A DNA stretch of 64,000 bases from an uncultured Cohaesibacter sp. (GTDB taxonomy: Bacteria; Pseudomonadota; Alphaproteobacteria; Rhizobiales; Cohaesibacteraceae). Positions 16,893 to 26,438 of the stretch are shown here, piece after piece. A model generated the notes under the pieces. It saw only the letters and a list, made by a program, of their open reading frames with translations. It ran no database searches and was not told the origin of the DNA. The stretch lies in the NCBI RefSeq assembly GCF_963676275.1, contig NZ_OY781091.1, positions 1,156,775 to 1,220,774 on the forward strand. The letters run 5' to 3'. Both the position numbers and the translations under genes were made by a program. How positions within the stretch are numbered: the stretch's first letter is position 1; each line of letters begins with the position of its first letter.

Positions 16893-16919
16893 GGAGCCAA
16901 CAACAAAATAGAAAGGGCA

Positions 16920-16988
16920 GCGCCTGTTTGCCTTGCGATGATGCCCCGGCGGCAAGAAAGGCCGGGGCCTGACACCGCTTACAGGCGC
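16920..16988 (+). other. Nested hairpin between thrC and the M16 peptidase gene
   Basis: Two perfect 8-bp stems are nested: an outer GCGCCTGT (16920-16927) with ACAGGCGC (16981-16988), and an inner GCCCCGGC (16943-16950) with GCCGGGGC (16961-16968). There is no T-run after either, so it is not a standard terminator. It ends about 56 bases before the peptidase start and could act as a leader structure or a processing barrier between the two cistrons. Confidence 0.6.
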
Positions 16989-17044
16989 CCCTGCGGTTGC
17001 CTTCCGCTGAAAGAAGGGCAGCCGGAACGAGGAGCAGAATAACA

Positions 17045-18325
17045 TTGTCCGTCAATATGACCCGCCTTGCCAATGGCATGACTGTTGTTTCCGATCAGAT
17101 GTCACATCTCAAGAGCTCTGCGGTCGGCGTCTGGGTCAATGCCGGTTCGCGGTCTGAACAGGAAAATGAACACGGCATTTCCCACCTGCTGGAGCATATG
17201 GCTTTTAAGGGTACGGAAACCCGCTCTGCCGTGCAGATCGTGGAAGAGATCGAGTCCGTGGGCGGCGATGTCAATGCCTCTACCGGCATTGAGAATACCT
17301 CCTATTTCGTGCGCATTCTTGAAGACGATCTGCCTCTGGCGATTGATATTCTGGGCGATATTCTGGCCAATTCGGTCTTTGACGAAGAAGAGCTTGAGCG
17401 CGAAAAACAGGTGATTATTCAGGAAATCGGCGCCGCCTATGACATGCCCGAAGATCGAGTCTTCGATCATATTCTGGAGCAGGCCTTTCCCGATCAGCCC
17501 CTTGGCCGGACGATTCTCGGTACGCCGGAAACCGTGCAGAACTTCTCCTCCTTCGATATCGAGAATTATATGGGCAGCCATTATCATGGCCCCAACATGA
17601 TCCTTTCGGCTGCCGGAGCCGTGCGGCATGAAGATCTGGTGGATCTGGGCGAGAAGGCCTTCTCGGGCTTCAGCAAGACCGCGCCCAAGCCTCTGCAAAA
17701 GGCCATCTATCGCGGCGGCGAAAGCCGGGATCTGCAAAAGGATCTCATGGAAGCTCAGGTCGTGCTCGGCTTCGAGGGCTGTCCTTTCATCAATGACAAT
17801 TATTATGTTGCCCAGTTGCTGGCTGCCATTCTGGGCGGCGGGATGTCATCGCGGCTGTTTCAGGAAGTGCGCGAGAAGAGGGGCCTTTGCTACTCCATCT
17901 ATACCTTCCATTGGGGCTTTGAAGACAGCGGCCTGTTTGGCATTCATGCTGCCACCGGGGCGGAACATCTGGATGAATTGCTGCCCGTGATCACCGGCGA
18001 ACTGACACGCGTTGCCGAGGATCTGACGGTACAGGAACTGGATCGCGCCCGCGCCCAGATCAAGGCCAGCCTGTTGATGGGCATGGAAAGTCCCGCCTCA
18101 AGGGCTGGCCAGCTTTCCCGTCAGATTGTCCTCTATGGTCGCCCCAGATTGCTGGAGGAAATGGAAGAAACCGTTGCCGATGTCACCGTTGATGACGTCC
18201 GCAAGCTGGCACAGAAAATTTTCTGCTCGGGCGTTCCGTCCATGGCATCGGTTGGCCCGGTTGAAAAACTGATGCGGATCGACGAGGTGGCCGACCGTCT
18301 GGGTGCCCCCCGGCCCAGAGGCTAG
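17045..18325 (+). CDS. M16 family zinc peptidase (mitochondrial processing peptidase-like)
   Basis: A 426-residue pitrilysin-type protein. The inverted zinc motif HxxEH is HLLEH (His47, Glu50, His51) in GISHLLEHMAFKGT, so this is a catalytically competent subunit like the beta subunit of mitochondrial processing peptidase. GGGMSSRLFQEVREKRGLCYSIY is the typical C-terminal half segment. The TTG at 17045 is chosen because GAGGAG lies 10 bases upstream; the first ATG in frame is at 17057. Gene order thrC-M16-GNAT is common in alphaproteobacteria. Natural substrate is unknown. Confidence 0.93.
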   Translation: MSVNMTRLANGMTVVSDQMSHLKSSAVGVWVNAGSRSEQENEHGISHLLEHMAFKGTETRSAVQIVEEIESVGGDVNASTGIENTSYFVRILEDDLPLAIDILGDILANSVFDEEELEREKQVIIQEIGAAYDMPEDRVFDHILEQAFPDQPLGRTILGTPETVQNFSSFDIENYMGSHYHGPNMILSAAGAVRHEDLVDLGEKAFSGFSKTAPKPLQKAIYRGGESRDLQKDLMEAQVVLGFEGCPFINDNYYVAQLLAAILGGGMSSRLFQEVREKRGLCYSIYTFHWGFEDSGLFGIHAATGAEHLDELLPVITGELTRVAEDLTVQELDRARAQIKASLLMGMESPASRAGQLSRQIVLYGRPRLLEEMEETVADVTVDDVRKLAQKIFCSGVPSMASVGPVEKLMRIDEVADRLGAPRPRG

Positions 18326-18804
18326 TCCACTCTCTGGCGAGTCTCTGGATCAAACCGAACATGGCCAGACCGCAAAGCTTCGCCAAAAGAGTTATAAATG
18401 TCATTTCAAACGCCTGCCTGACACGATTTCGCCAGAAAAAGGGGGTTTGTGTAAAGATTCATAAGCCTTTTCGCAAAGTATGACTTTCCCTTTGAACTGC
18501 CTCTGCGTTAAGATTCACTCGTGGCATAATCTACTGGCTGCCAATTCTCCTTGGTCCTGTCCATCCGGCCCAGCCTATACGACCCAGCCTATGCGGCTAT
18601 GTCGGGTGGCATATTTCCGGTTCCATATGGCTGCTTGGACATGGTGCGTGGACAAATCCGGTCGCGCAGGGAGCAAAGCAGTGAGAAAAGGGGCTGGTGC
18701 CGTCTGCCCTGACCATCCGTATATGCAGCTCCTGTCGCAAGAAACGACGCGGAACTGACGGTTGGTTTTGCGTGTTTAAACGGCCAAAAAGGAAAGGCGT
18801 GGAA
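18326..18804. other. Gap between the M16 peptidase and GNAT genes
   Basis: About 480 bases. The reading frame of the GNAT gene stays open in its second part, but the residues encoded have no likeness to the family. Nothing else is recognised; a promoter for the GNAT gene is likely here. Confidence 0.5.
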
Positions 18805-19482
18805 ATGTTTCCGCAGAAAGCCGCCCGTTTCAAGGCAATGCGCGCTGAAAAGTCAGCGGGGCTTTTTTCGGCTGCTCTAGGGGTTATCATGCGTCACGGG
18901 TCAGCCCGCGGTGCGGTTCATCCCAGACTGAGTGGTTACAATGTCTATTTGCGCCATCCGGTGAAGGGCGACTTTGCCCAGTGGGTCAGACTGCGCACCC
19001 AGAGCGCCGGTTTTCTCAAGCCATGGGAGCCGCTCTGGCCACGGGATGATCTCACCCCAAGAGGCTATAAGCGTCGGCTGGATCAATATCGACGCGACCG
19101 CAAGTCAGGGCGCGGCTTGCCCTTCCTGATTTTTGACGCGCGAAGCAACCGGCTGATCGGCGGGGTCAATGTCAGCAACATCCGCAGGGGAATCTGCCAG
19201 ACCGCAACCATCGGCTACTGGATGGGGGAGAATTATGCCGGACAAGGCAATATGGGGCGGGCCTTGGCCTTGCTCCTGCCCTATTTGTTTGATTGTGAGG
19301 GTCTTCACCGGATCGAGGCTGCTTGTCTGCCATCCAATCATGCTTCGATTGCAGTGTTGAAAAAGTCAGGCTTTCAGCAGGAAGGCAAGGCAAGAAGCTA
19401 TCTCTGCATCAATGGAAAATGGGAAGATCATCTGCTCTTTGCCGCCTTGCGCAGCGATGTCATCATGTCGGCGGGTTTCTGA
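18805..19482 (+). CDS. GNAT acetyltransferase of RimJ/RimL type
   Basis: About 225 residues. The core begins near residue 35 (YNVYLRHPVKGDFAQWVRLR), with FLKPWEPLWPRDDLT as in ribosomal-protein N-acetyltransferases, then a strand pair LIGGVNVSNI, the acetyl-CoA loop YAGQGNMGRAL and the end EAACLPSNHASIAVLKKSGFQQEG. The ATG at 18805 is preceded by GGAAAGG; an inner ATG at 18889 (MRHGSARGAV) is possible too. The gene commonly follows the M16 peptidase in this lineage. Its target is not known. Confidence 0.88.
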   Translation: MFPQKAARFKAMRAEKSAGLFSAALGVIMRHGSARGAVHPRLSGYNVYLRHPVKGDFAQWVRLRTQSAGFLKPWEPLWPRDDLTPRGYKRRLDQYRRDRKSGRGLPFLIFDARSNRLIGGVNVSNIRRGICQTATIGYWMGENYAGQGNMGRALALLLPYLFDCEGLHRIEAACLPSNHASIAVLKKSGFQQEGKARSYLCINGKWEDHLLFAALRSDVIMSAGF

Positions 19483-19602
19483 GCGAATGTGCCCAGACCG
19501 GATCTTGTGTCTGCGATTCCATGGCAAGACGCGGCGGCGATTTTGTCATGGCGGGAAGCAAATGATGGTATGAATAACAAGCTTGTAAGGGGAAACCTTG
19601 CT

Positions 19603-19640
19603 GGCGGATCCGCCAAAGCGGCCTTTTCCTTTTAAAAAGG
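19603..19640 (+). terminator. Possible terminator behind the GNAT gene
   Basis: The 12-bp perfect palindrome GGCGGATCCGCC can fold into a short GC-rich hairpin (TGGCG, loop GATC, CGCCA), followed after a few bases by CCTTTTCCTTTT. It is about 120 bases after the GNAT stop codon. The hairpin is short, so this is uncertain. Confidence 0.4.
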
Positions 19641-19735
19641 CAGGAAATTGACAATTTCGCCTTGTATGGCGCAAAGCAAAATTTTAACTATGGTTCACTG
19701 CGTCCGAACGGATGCTGAATGAGAGAGGGCCCCTG

Positions 19736-22700
19736 GTGAATCGCGTATCCGTCCTGATCATAACTCTTATGGCCATGCTCGTTGGCTTGGTGGCCACGTC
19801 TGCCTCTTGGGCTGTGGAAGCTGTTGATGTCAATGCTGACACAAAAGTGCTCAAGCTGGACAATGTGGTCGAGTTTTATGAGGGCGATGAAGATCGGTTG
19901 CAGGTGTCCACGGCTCCCGGGCCTGATGGCATTGTCCGCCGCATCGAGGTGCGCGCCCGTCAGCAGGGCGCGGTTCCGGGCTGGTTTGTTTTTGCTCTTG
20001 CCAACAATACCGATCGTCAGATCGACCGTTATCTGGTCGTGCCGCATTTCCGGCTGTCCGGCTCCGGTCTGCTCAAGCCAGATCTGGGTGACCGGCGCGT
20101 TTATGCCATTTCCACTTCGCAAGGCTTCGCTCCCGAGCGTATACCCGACACCGAGGCTGACGTGTTCCGCGTTACGCTCGACCCGGGCAACGTCGTCACC
20201 TTTGTTGGCGAGCAAAGTTCCAAAAGCCTGACAAGTCTGACCCTTTGGCAGCCCGAAGCCTATAAGGACTATGTCAACAGCTACACCTTCTATCGCGGCA
20301 TCGTGCTTGGCATCGCCGGTCTTCTGGCGCTTTTCCTGACCATCCTGTTTGTCGTCAAGGGCGCGGCCATGTTCCCCGCCGCTGCCCTGCTGGCCTGGTC
20401 GGTGCTGGCCTATCTGGCCATCGATTTCGGTTTCATGGGGCGGCTGTTCGATATTCCCACCGCCCATGAGCCGATCTGGCGCGCCGTGGCCGAGGTGGCC
20501 TTTTCCGCCTCCATTCTCATTCTGCTCTTCACCTATCTGACCTTGCATCGCTGGCATGTCCGCTATTTGCATGCGTCCGGCGTCTGGCTGCTCTTCCTGA
20601 TCGTCGTTCTGGGCGTTGCCCTTTACGATCCGTCACTGGGGGCTGGTATCGCACGTCTATCCATGGTGATCACCTCGGTTGCCGGATTCGCTGTCATTCT
20701 CTATCTGGCCTTTACCGGTTTTGACCGCGCGATCATGATGATCCCGACATGGATTCTGCTGCTGCTCTGGCTTCTGGCCGCAGGCGGCACCGTGGCCGGT
20801 GTGCTGGATAATGATCTGGTCCAGCCTGCGCTCAATGGTGGTCTCGTGCTGCTGGTGTTGCTCTTCTGCTTCACCATCATGCAGCATGCCTTCTCCGGCG
20901 GTATTCTGGCTCAGGGTATCGTCTCCGACAGCGAGCGCCGCGCGCTGGCCATCGTCGGGTCGGGCGATATCGTCTGGGACTGGGATGTGCCGCGCGATCG
21001 CATGCATACTTCAAGAGAAGCGGAAAAATTGCTCGGCCTGAAACGCGGTGCGCTGGAAGGCCCTGCGCGTGACTGGCTGGATCTGATCCATCCGCAGGAC
21101 AAGGATCGTTTCACCGCCGTGCTGGATGCCATCATCGAGCAGCGCCGGGGACGGGTGAATCTCGATTTCCGTCTGCGTGCGGAAGATGGCCATTATCACT
21201 GGTTCCGCCTGCGCGCACGCCCTGTGGTCGGCACCGACGGTGAAGTGGTGCGCTGCGTCGGCACCCTGCTGGATACCACCAATCAGCGCACGGCCGAAGA
21301 GCGCATGCTGCATGATGCCGTGCATGACAATCTGACCGGGCTGGCCAACCGCGAATTGCTCTATGATCGCCTGACTGCCGCCATGAGCCGGACAAGGGCC
21401 GAAGGGGCTGCCAGACCGGCAACCCTGCTGATCGACATCGATAATTTCCGCAATATCAACGACAATTACGGTCTGTCGGTCGGGGATTCGATATTGCTGA
21501 CGGTTGCCCGTCGCCTGACGCGGCTGCTCAAGATGCAGGATTCCATTGCCCGTTTCTATGGCGACCAGTTTGCCATCGTGCTCCTGTCCGAGCAGCAGCC
21601 CGAGCGCATCGCCGTATTTGCCGACAGTGCCCGCAAGGTGCTGCGTGCGCCGATTGTCTTTGGTGAGAAGGAACTGAGCCTTTCGGTGTCCATCGGTATC
21701 GCCATTCATGACATCCAGGCGCATATGACGGCTGCCGATGTGCTCAATGATGCCGAACTGGCGCTCTATCATGCCAAGCGCATGGGCGGCGACCGGATCG
21801 AGCCTTTCCGTCCGTCCCTGCGCCAGCAGGGCAAGATGCGCGGTCCGCTCGACAAGGATCTTCAGGCCGCCATCGAACGCCATGAATTCGAGATTGTCTA
21901 TCAGCCGATTGTCAGTCTGGAAGACCGCATGATTCAGGGCTTCGAAGCCCTGACCCGCTGGCACCATCCCCAGCGCGGCCTCATTCCGCCGACCGAATTC
22001 ATCCCGGCGGCAGAGCGCACAGGCTATATTCTGCATCTGGGGCTGTATGTCATGGAGCAGGCCGCCCGCCAGCTCAATCAGTGGCAGCAGACTTTGGAAG
22101 GCATGGACCGCCTCTTCATGAGCGTGAATGTCTCTTCCCAGCAATTGCTGCGGCATGATCTGATCAACGACGTCAAGACCATCCTGTCCCGCTCCAGCGT
22201 CAATTCTGGCACACTCAAGCTGGAATTGACCGAGAGTCTGGTGATGGAAAATCCTGAATATGCCTCTCAGGTGCTGATGCGTCTGCGCCAGTTGGGTGCG
22301 GGGCTGTCGCTTGATGATTTCGGCACCGGCTATTCCTCCTTGTCCTATTTGCAGCATTTCCCCTTTGATACGCTCAAGATCGACAAGAGCTTCGTTGTGA
22401 GCGACAAGGGATCCTCTCACATCATTCTGCAATCCATCGTCCGGCTCGCTCATGACCTCGGCCTTAATCTGGTGGCTGAAGGGGTGGAGAGCGAACATTC
22501 CGTCGAACAGCTTTCTGCCATGGGCTGCCCGCTGGGGCAGGGCTATCTGTTTGGCAAGCCTCTGACTGCCGAAGATGCCGAGATGATGCTTGGCAAGCAG
22601 ATCGAGCTGACCCGCCAGATGAAGCAGGAAATGCAGGCGCGCCGCCAGAAAGCCGCTCAGGATGTGGCCGCCAGAAAGGCCGAGGAAGAAAGGCACCGGC

Positions 22701-24343
22701 GCGAAGAGAAGAATCGCAGGGAAACCGAGGAACTGGAACGGGCGCAGTCCCATGCGCGCGCCGTCGCTTCGCAAAGTCTTCCCGCCTCTGAACCTGCGCA
22801 AAAGCCCGCAGCCGCAAAGCAGAGCGAGGAAGACGATTTCCTCGAAGCCATGCTGGCAGAGAGCATCGCGGAGGATCTGGAAGATAGCAATGGCGGGGCT
22901 GAAAAAGACAAGCCGTCAGCCAAGGAGCAGCCTGCAGCAGATCCAAAAGAGACGGCCGCTCCAGATCACGGCAATGCTTCAAGTGGTAAGGCCAGCTATA
23001 AGGCCGGGGATATCACGATGGCAGCCCGCAGGGCGCTTTCCGGCGGGAAATATGACGAGACTGCCTCTTCTGCCAGCCATGACTCGTCCACGCAGGCGCA
23101 AGCTGATACCAATCACCCGGCGGTGAACCGACCGATGGCGGGCCAGTCCAGACCGCAATCTGCACCAGAGAATGATCTGGGACTGGATCTGGTTCAGTCT
23201 CTGGAAGAGGCTGTCGGATCGGCAGCTCAGAAGGCGGTTGCAAATATGTCCGGCGGCGAGGGGAAAGCAGGCAAGGCAAAGGCTCTGGGGTCCTCCTTGC
23301 GCGAAAAGGTCAGCGGTGCCAAATCCCTGTTGTCCAATCCGTTCAAAAGGAATGCCGAGGCAAAGGCCCAATCCGCAAGCCAGTCCGGTGAGACAGGAGC
23401 CCGAGACAAGTCTGGCCGCAATGTCAGACTGCCAGAGATGCCCAAAGTGGCCACGCTCAGCAAAGCCGCAGCCCATGGCAATCCTGGGCGCGATCAGAGA
23501 CAAAGACCCGCACAGCCAGCCGCACATGGTCCGGCAGCGCATGTTCATGCCGCTCAGGGTCATGCTTCTCAGGGCCATGCAGCTCAGAGTCATACAGCTC
23601 AGAATCAGGGGCGTCCTCAGGCTCAGGGGCAGATGGGCCCGGCAGCAAGCCAAGCCCAGCCGCCAAGAGGCGAGCAGAGACAGCCAATGCATGCCCAATC
23701 TGGAGCCCAGTCGGCCAATCAGACAGCCAGCCAGTCAGGGGGGCAAACGGGAGGCCAGCCTGCAAATCTGTCAAGAGGCGAGCCAATGGGGCGTCCCCAT
23801 GGTCAGCCATTCCCTGCCGGGCAGCAAACGCATCAGAATCCGATGCAGGCAAGGGGTCCTCAGTCCGAACAGGGCGCTCCGCGGCCACAGATGCATCAGC
23901 AGGCACAGGCTCCAAATGCAGCCAGTCAGGCAGAGCACCCCACTCGTCCGGTTCCCGTTTCCGCGTCAGATGAAGCCAGCCGACCAGCAGAAGGCAAATC
24001 GGCTCTGATGGGCTCTACGGCCCCTTCTGCCGTTGACCATGAGGCACAACAGTCCCGTCCGACGCTGGTTGCCGGCAATCAGTCTGCATTCTCCGGGCAT
24101 GAACAGGCGGAACAGCCTCAGGGCGCTGCCGCGATCAAAGGCCCCAGAATTCACACGCCGACCAGCGAGGAAAGGCAGGACCCTGTTCCTGTGCCAATGG
24201 CGCGCAAGGATGAGAGCGCCGCCCCTGCGCAGGACGATGATGATGATGGGGATTTCCCCTTCAACATGCCGGATCTTTCCAACATCGATCAGGATATCGC
24301 CACGGCCATTCAGCAAGCCATGCGTGGCAGCAAGAAGAGATAG
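19736..24343 (+). CDS. Large membrane PAS-GGDEF-EAL protein with a long disordered C-terminal tail
   Basis: About 1535 residues. A signal or first helix is followed by an extracytoplasmic domain, seven or so transmembrane helices (about 185-400, 7TM-DISM-like), a PAS domain (about 400-518), a GGDEF domain (525-693) whose signature is RFYGDQFAIV (near 607, so probably inactive), and an EAL domain (700-950) with its acids present (FEALTRWHHP, LELTES, LDDFGTGYSSLSYL, LKIDKSF, VAEGVE). From about 960 it is charged, then Gln-, Ala-, His- and Pro-rich to the end, finishing in DDDDDGDFPFNMPDLSNID. The GTG at 19736 has AGAGAGGG before it; an ATG at 19712 is the alternative. Likely a cyclic-di-GMP phosphodiesterase. 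Confidence 0.9.
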   Translation: MNRVSVLIITLMAMLVGLVATSASWAVEAVDVNADTKVLKLDNVVEFYEGDEDRLQVSTAPGPDGIVRRIEVRARQQGAVPGWFVFALANNTDRQIDRYLVVPHFRLSGSGLLKPDLGDRRVYAISTSQGFAPERIPDTEADVFRVTLDPGNVVTFVGEQSSKSLTSLTLWQPEAYKDYVNSYTFYRGIVLGIAGLLALFLTILFVVKGAAMFPAAALLAWSVLAYLAIDFGFMGRLFDIPTAHEPIWRAVAEVAFSASILILLFTYLTLHRWHVRYLHASGVWLLFLIVVLGVALYDPSLGAGIARLSMVITSVAGFAVILYLAFTGFDRAIMMIPTWILLLLWLLAAGGTVAGVLDNDLVQPALNGGLVLLVLLFCFTIMQHAFSGGILAQGIVSDSERRALAIVGSGDIVWDWDVPRDRMHTSREAEKLLGLKRGALEGPARDWLDLIHPQDKDRFTAVLDAIIEQRRGRVNLDFRLRAEDGHYHWFRLRARPVVGTDGEVVRCVGTLLDTTNQRTAEERMLHDAVHDNLTGLANRELLYDRLTAAMSRTRAEGAARPATLLIDIDNFRNINDNYGLSVGDSILLTVARRLTRLLKMQDSIARFYGDQFAIVLLSEQQPERIAVFADSARKVLRAPIVFGEKELSLSVSIGIAIHDIQAHMTAADVLNDAELALYHAKRMGGDRIEPFRPSLRQQGKMRGPLDKDLQAAIERHEFEIVYQPIVSLEDRMIQGFEALTRWHHPQRGLIPPTEFIPAAERTGYILHLGLYVMEQAARQLNQWQQTLEGMDRLFMSVNVSSQQLLRHDLINDVKTILSRSSVNSGTLKLELTESLVMENPEYASQVLMRLRQLGAGLSLDDFGTGYSSLSYLQHFPFDTLKIDKSFVVSDKGSSHIILQSIVRLAHDLGLNLVAEGVESEHSVEQLSAMGCPLGQGYLFGKPLTAEDAEMMLGKQIELTRQMKQEMQARRQKAAQDVAARKAEEERHRREEKNRRETEELERAQSHARAVASQSLPASEPAQKPAAAKQSEEDDFLEAMLAESIAEDLEDSNGGAEKDKPSAKEQPAADPKETAAPDHGNASSGKASYKAGDITMAARRALSGGKYDETASSASHDSSTQAQADTNHPAVNRPMAGQSRPQSAPENDLGLDLVQSLEEAVGSAAQKAVANMSGGEGKAGKAKALGSSLREKVSGAKSLLSNPFKRNAEAKAQSASQSGETGARDKSGRNVRLPEMPKVATLSKAAAHGNPGRDQRQRPAQPAAHGPAAHVHAAQGHASQGHAAQSHTAQNQGRPQAQGQMGPAASQAQPPRGEQRQPMHAQSGAQSANQTASQSGGQTGGQPANLSRGEPMGRPHGQPFPAGQQTHQNPMQARGPQSEQGAPRPQMHQQAQAPNAASQAEHPTRPVPVSASDEASRPAEGKSALMGSTAPSAVDHEAQQSRPTLVAGNQSAFSGHEQAEQPQGAAAIKGPRIHTPTSEERQDPVPVPMARKDESAAPAQDDDDDGDFPFNMPDLSNIDQDIATAIQQAMRGSKKR
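23549..23608 (+). repeat. 15-bp tandem repeat encoding AxQxH units
   Basis: Four head-to-tail units of 15 bases inside the tail of the EAL protein encode AAQGH, ASQGH, AAQSH and TAQNQ. It is the densest part of a wider Gln/His/Ala-rich region that starts at AAHGPAAHVH. The units differ at the DNA level, so the repeat is not brand new. Confidence 0.85.
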
Positions 24344-24663
24344 GTGCCGATCAATCCTGTCTCGGGGCCATCTAGTAGCCTCATTCTGCTGGCGCCAAAT
24401 GCAGGCCCAACATGTAGGTCAATCGCGAGCATAGGTCACGGGCAAGGGTCCGGGCTCAAGTTGCAAGCTGAAGACCAAGGCTTTCTCCGATCCAGAAACC
24501 GGGCTGTCGGATAGATGAGACCTGCGGGATATGGGAGCCCATCCGGGCAAGCCGCTATCTGTCCCGGAGCGGTCCCGCTGCAAGGCAGGCATTTTCTGTT
24601 GCTTGAAATGCGCCGGTTTCACTTATCCGGCGAGAGCGGATGCGTCCGTCTGCTGCTTTTGCC
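24344..24663. other. Gap between the EAL protein and yqgE
   Basis: About 320 bases between two convergent genes. No gene is supported. No hairpin with a clear T-run was found. Confidence 0.5.
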
Positions 24664-25284
24664 TCAGGCGTGGCCCGCTTCGCTGGAAAGCATGGAGAGA
24701 TCGATGCCCAGCATTTTCAGACTGGCTTCATAGCGATGCTCGGGCGCGCATTCAAATAGCAGGGAGCGGTCCGCATTGCATGTGAGCCAGCTGTTATTCT
24801 GCAATTCATCTTCCAACTGGCCGGGCGACCATCCCGCATAGCCCAGCGTCAGAAGCGCCGAGCTGGGGCCATGACCCTCTGCCAGCGCCCGCAGGATTTC
24901 CACTGTAGCGGTCAGGCAAATATCGTCGGACACGGCCAGCGTGGAAGCTTCCAGTTTATAGTCGGCGCTATGGAGCACAAAGCCGCGGCCCTGATCCACC
25001 GGACCACCATCAAGCACATGCATGCTGTTGAGCGGATGAGGCAGATTGATCATGTCTTCGTCCTCGCTCAACACATCCACCTGACGCAGAAGATCAGGGA
25101 AGGTAATCTGCTTGGACACATGATTGACGACAAGTCCCATTGCCCCATCTTCGGAATGAGAACAGAGATACACCACTGAGCGCTCGAAATAGGGGCCCTT
25201 CAGGCTCGGCATGGCAATAAGAAACTGTCCCTCCAGTGAGGAAGGCATCATGCCGGATCGCTGTTTGGTTACATGCTCTATCAT
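24664..25284 (-). CDS. yqgE: YqgE/AlgH family protein (UPF0301)
   Basis: A 206-residue protein of the AlgH/YqgE family. Family segments: GQFLIAMPSLKGPYFERSVVYLCSHSEDGAMGLVVN, LDGGPVDQGRGFVLHS, and ALLTLGYAGWSPGQLEDELQNNSWL. Its molecular role is not established. The start MIEHVTKQRS is preferred; the frame is open much further upstream, without likeness to the family. It is divergent from the DsbD-alpha-like gene, with about 265 bases between them that should hold both promoters. Confidence 0.92.
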   Translation of the reverse strand: MIEHVTKQRSGMMPSSLEGQFLIAMPSLKGPYFERSVVYLCSHSEDGAMGLVVNHVSKQITFPDLLRQVDVLSEDEDMINLPHPLNSMHVLDGGPVDQGRGFVLHSADYKLEASTLAVSDDICLTATVEILRALAEGHGPSSALLTLGYAGWSPGQLEDELQNNSWLTCNADRSLLFECAPEHRYEASLKMLGIDLSMLSSEAGHA

Positions 25285-25550
25285 GGGACTAAGGGTAACT
25301 GCGAGTATGGCGCGCTGTAAAGCGCTTCGATGTACTGACTTGTAGCAAGTCAGCTGTTCATCACATAAAATTGTGTACAGCCCTTGCTGCCAATGACTAT
25401 AGCTAATGATAATGGTCACAATAGGATCAATTTTGGCGGCCATGCATGAGGATAGGATCCCGCAGTCTTTTGTTGCTGGCAGGTTGCCGCTGTGGCGGAG
25501 CTGCGGGCCAAACAAGCGCTGAAACCTAATCGACAGATCAAGTTAAGCTT

Positions 25551-26417
25551 ATGAAATTATACAAAAATATTGGCAAGTTTGCCGCCTCTTTGACATTGCT
25601 TTGTCTTCTCGCCTCCTCCCTTTGGGTGCAGTCGGTGCGGGCGGCGGTGAGCCCGTGGCATGAAACCGAAGGCGGGCGGATGCGTCTGGTCAGCGCCGGA
25701 ACGCAGGATGGACGTCTTAAGGCGGGTCTCGAAATCGAGCTTGACGAAGGCTGGAAAACCTATTGGAAAGTGCCCGGCGATGCCGGTTTGCCCCCCAGCT
25801 TCAATCTGTCGGCTTCAACCAATGCTGCCGATATTGAAACCCTCTGGCCCGTTCCCCATCGCATCAAGGCCGGAAGCACCGAGATTCTCGGCTACAAGGA
25901 CGCGATCATTTTCCCCTTTCTGATCACCCCGCAGAATAGAAACAAGCCCGTGACGCTGGATCTTGCCGCTCAGGTGGGCCTTTGCGCTGAGCTTTGCGTG
26001 CCGCTCTATGCTGAATTGTCGCTGGAAATTCCGGCCAACGGCTCTCATGACATGGGCACCGAATTGCTGATTGACCGCGATATGGCTTTGGTGCCAACTG
26101 CTCCCAGACGTGCATTCGGCATCACGGATATCGAGTATGCCAAGGCGGATAGCGCAGGGGAGGGAGCCCTTGAAAGCCTCGTCATCAGCGCAAACATCCC
26201 CGATGGTTATGGCAACAAGGACCTGTTTGTTGAAGCGCCGGAGGGATGGTTCCTGCCTTTGACACGCCATTTGGAAAAAGGTTCTGACAATCAGGAGCGC
26301 TTTTTGCTCCGGCTGGAAGGATTGCCCAAGGGTGTAAAAAGCGAAGGTGCCGAACTGACATTCACATTGACCAACGGCGATGAGGCCGTGGTCGAAAAGA
26401 GAATACTGAAAAAGTGA
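25551..26417 (+). CDS. Periplasmic DsbD N-terminal (alpha) domain protein, stand-alone
   Basis: A 288-residue exported protein with a signal peptide (about residues 1-32). The mature part resembles the DsbD alpha domain: LKAGLEIELDEGWKTYWKVPGDAGLPP and the cysteine pair Cys145/Cys149 in VGLCAELCVP. The transmembrane and thioredoxin domains of full DsbD are absent, so it must work with another membrane electron donor. Only about 20 bases separate it from the peroxiredoxin gene, so they are probably one operon with a redox theme. Confidence 0.85.
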   Translation: MKLYKNIGKFAASLTLLCLLASSLWVQSVRAAVSPWHETEGGRMRLVSAGTQDGRLKAGLEIELDEGWKTYWKVPGDAGLPPSFNLSASTNAADIETLWPVPHRIKAGSTEILGYKDAIIFPFLITPQNRNKPVTLDLAAQVGLCAELCVPLYAELSLEIPANGSHDMGTELLIDRDMALVPTAPRRAFGITDIEYAKADSAGEGALESLVISANIPDGYGNKDLFVEAPEGWFLPLTRHLEKGSDNQERFLLRLEGLPKGVKSEGAELTFTLTNGDEAVVEKRILKK

Positions 26418-26438
26418 TTTCCAAAAGGAGAGGCAAGC

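Noticed and set aside
21011-22801. A 596-codon reverse-strand frame across the PAS-GGDEF-EAL region
   Set aside because: Shadow of the EAL protein gene; no recognisable domain and no ribosome binding site.
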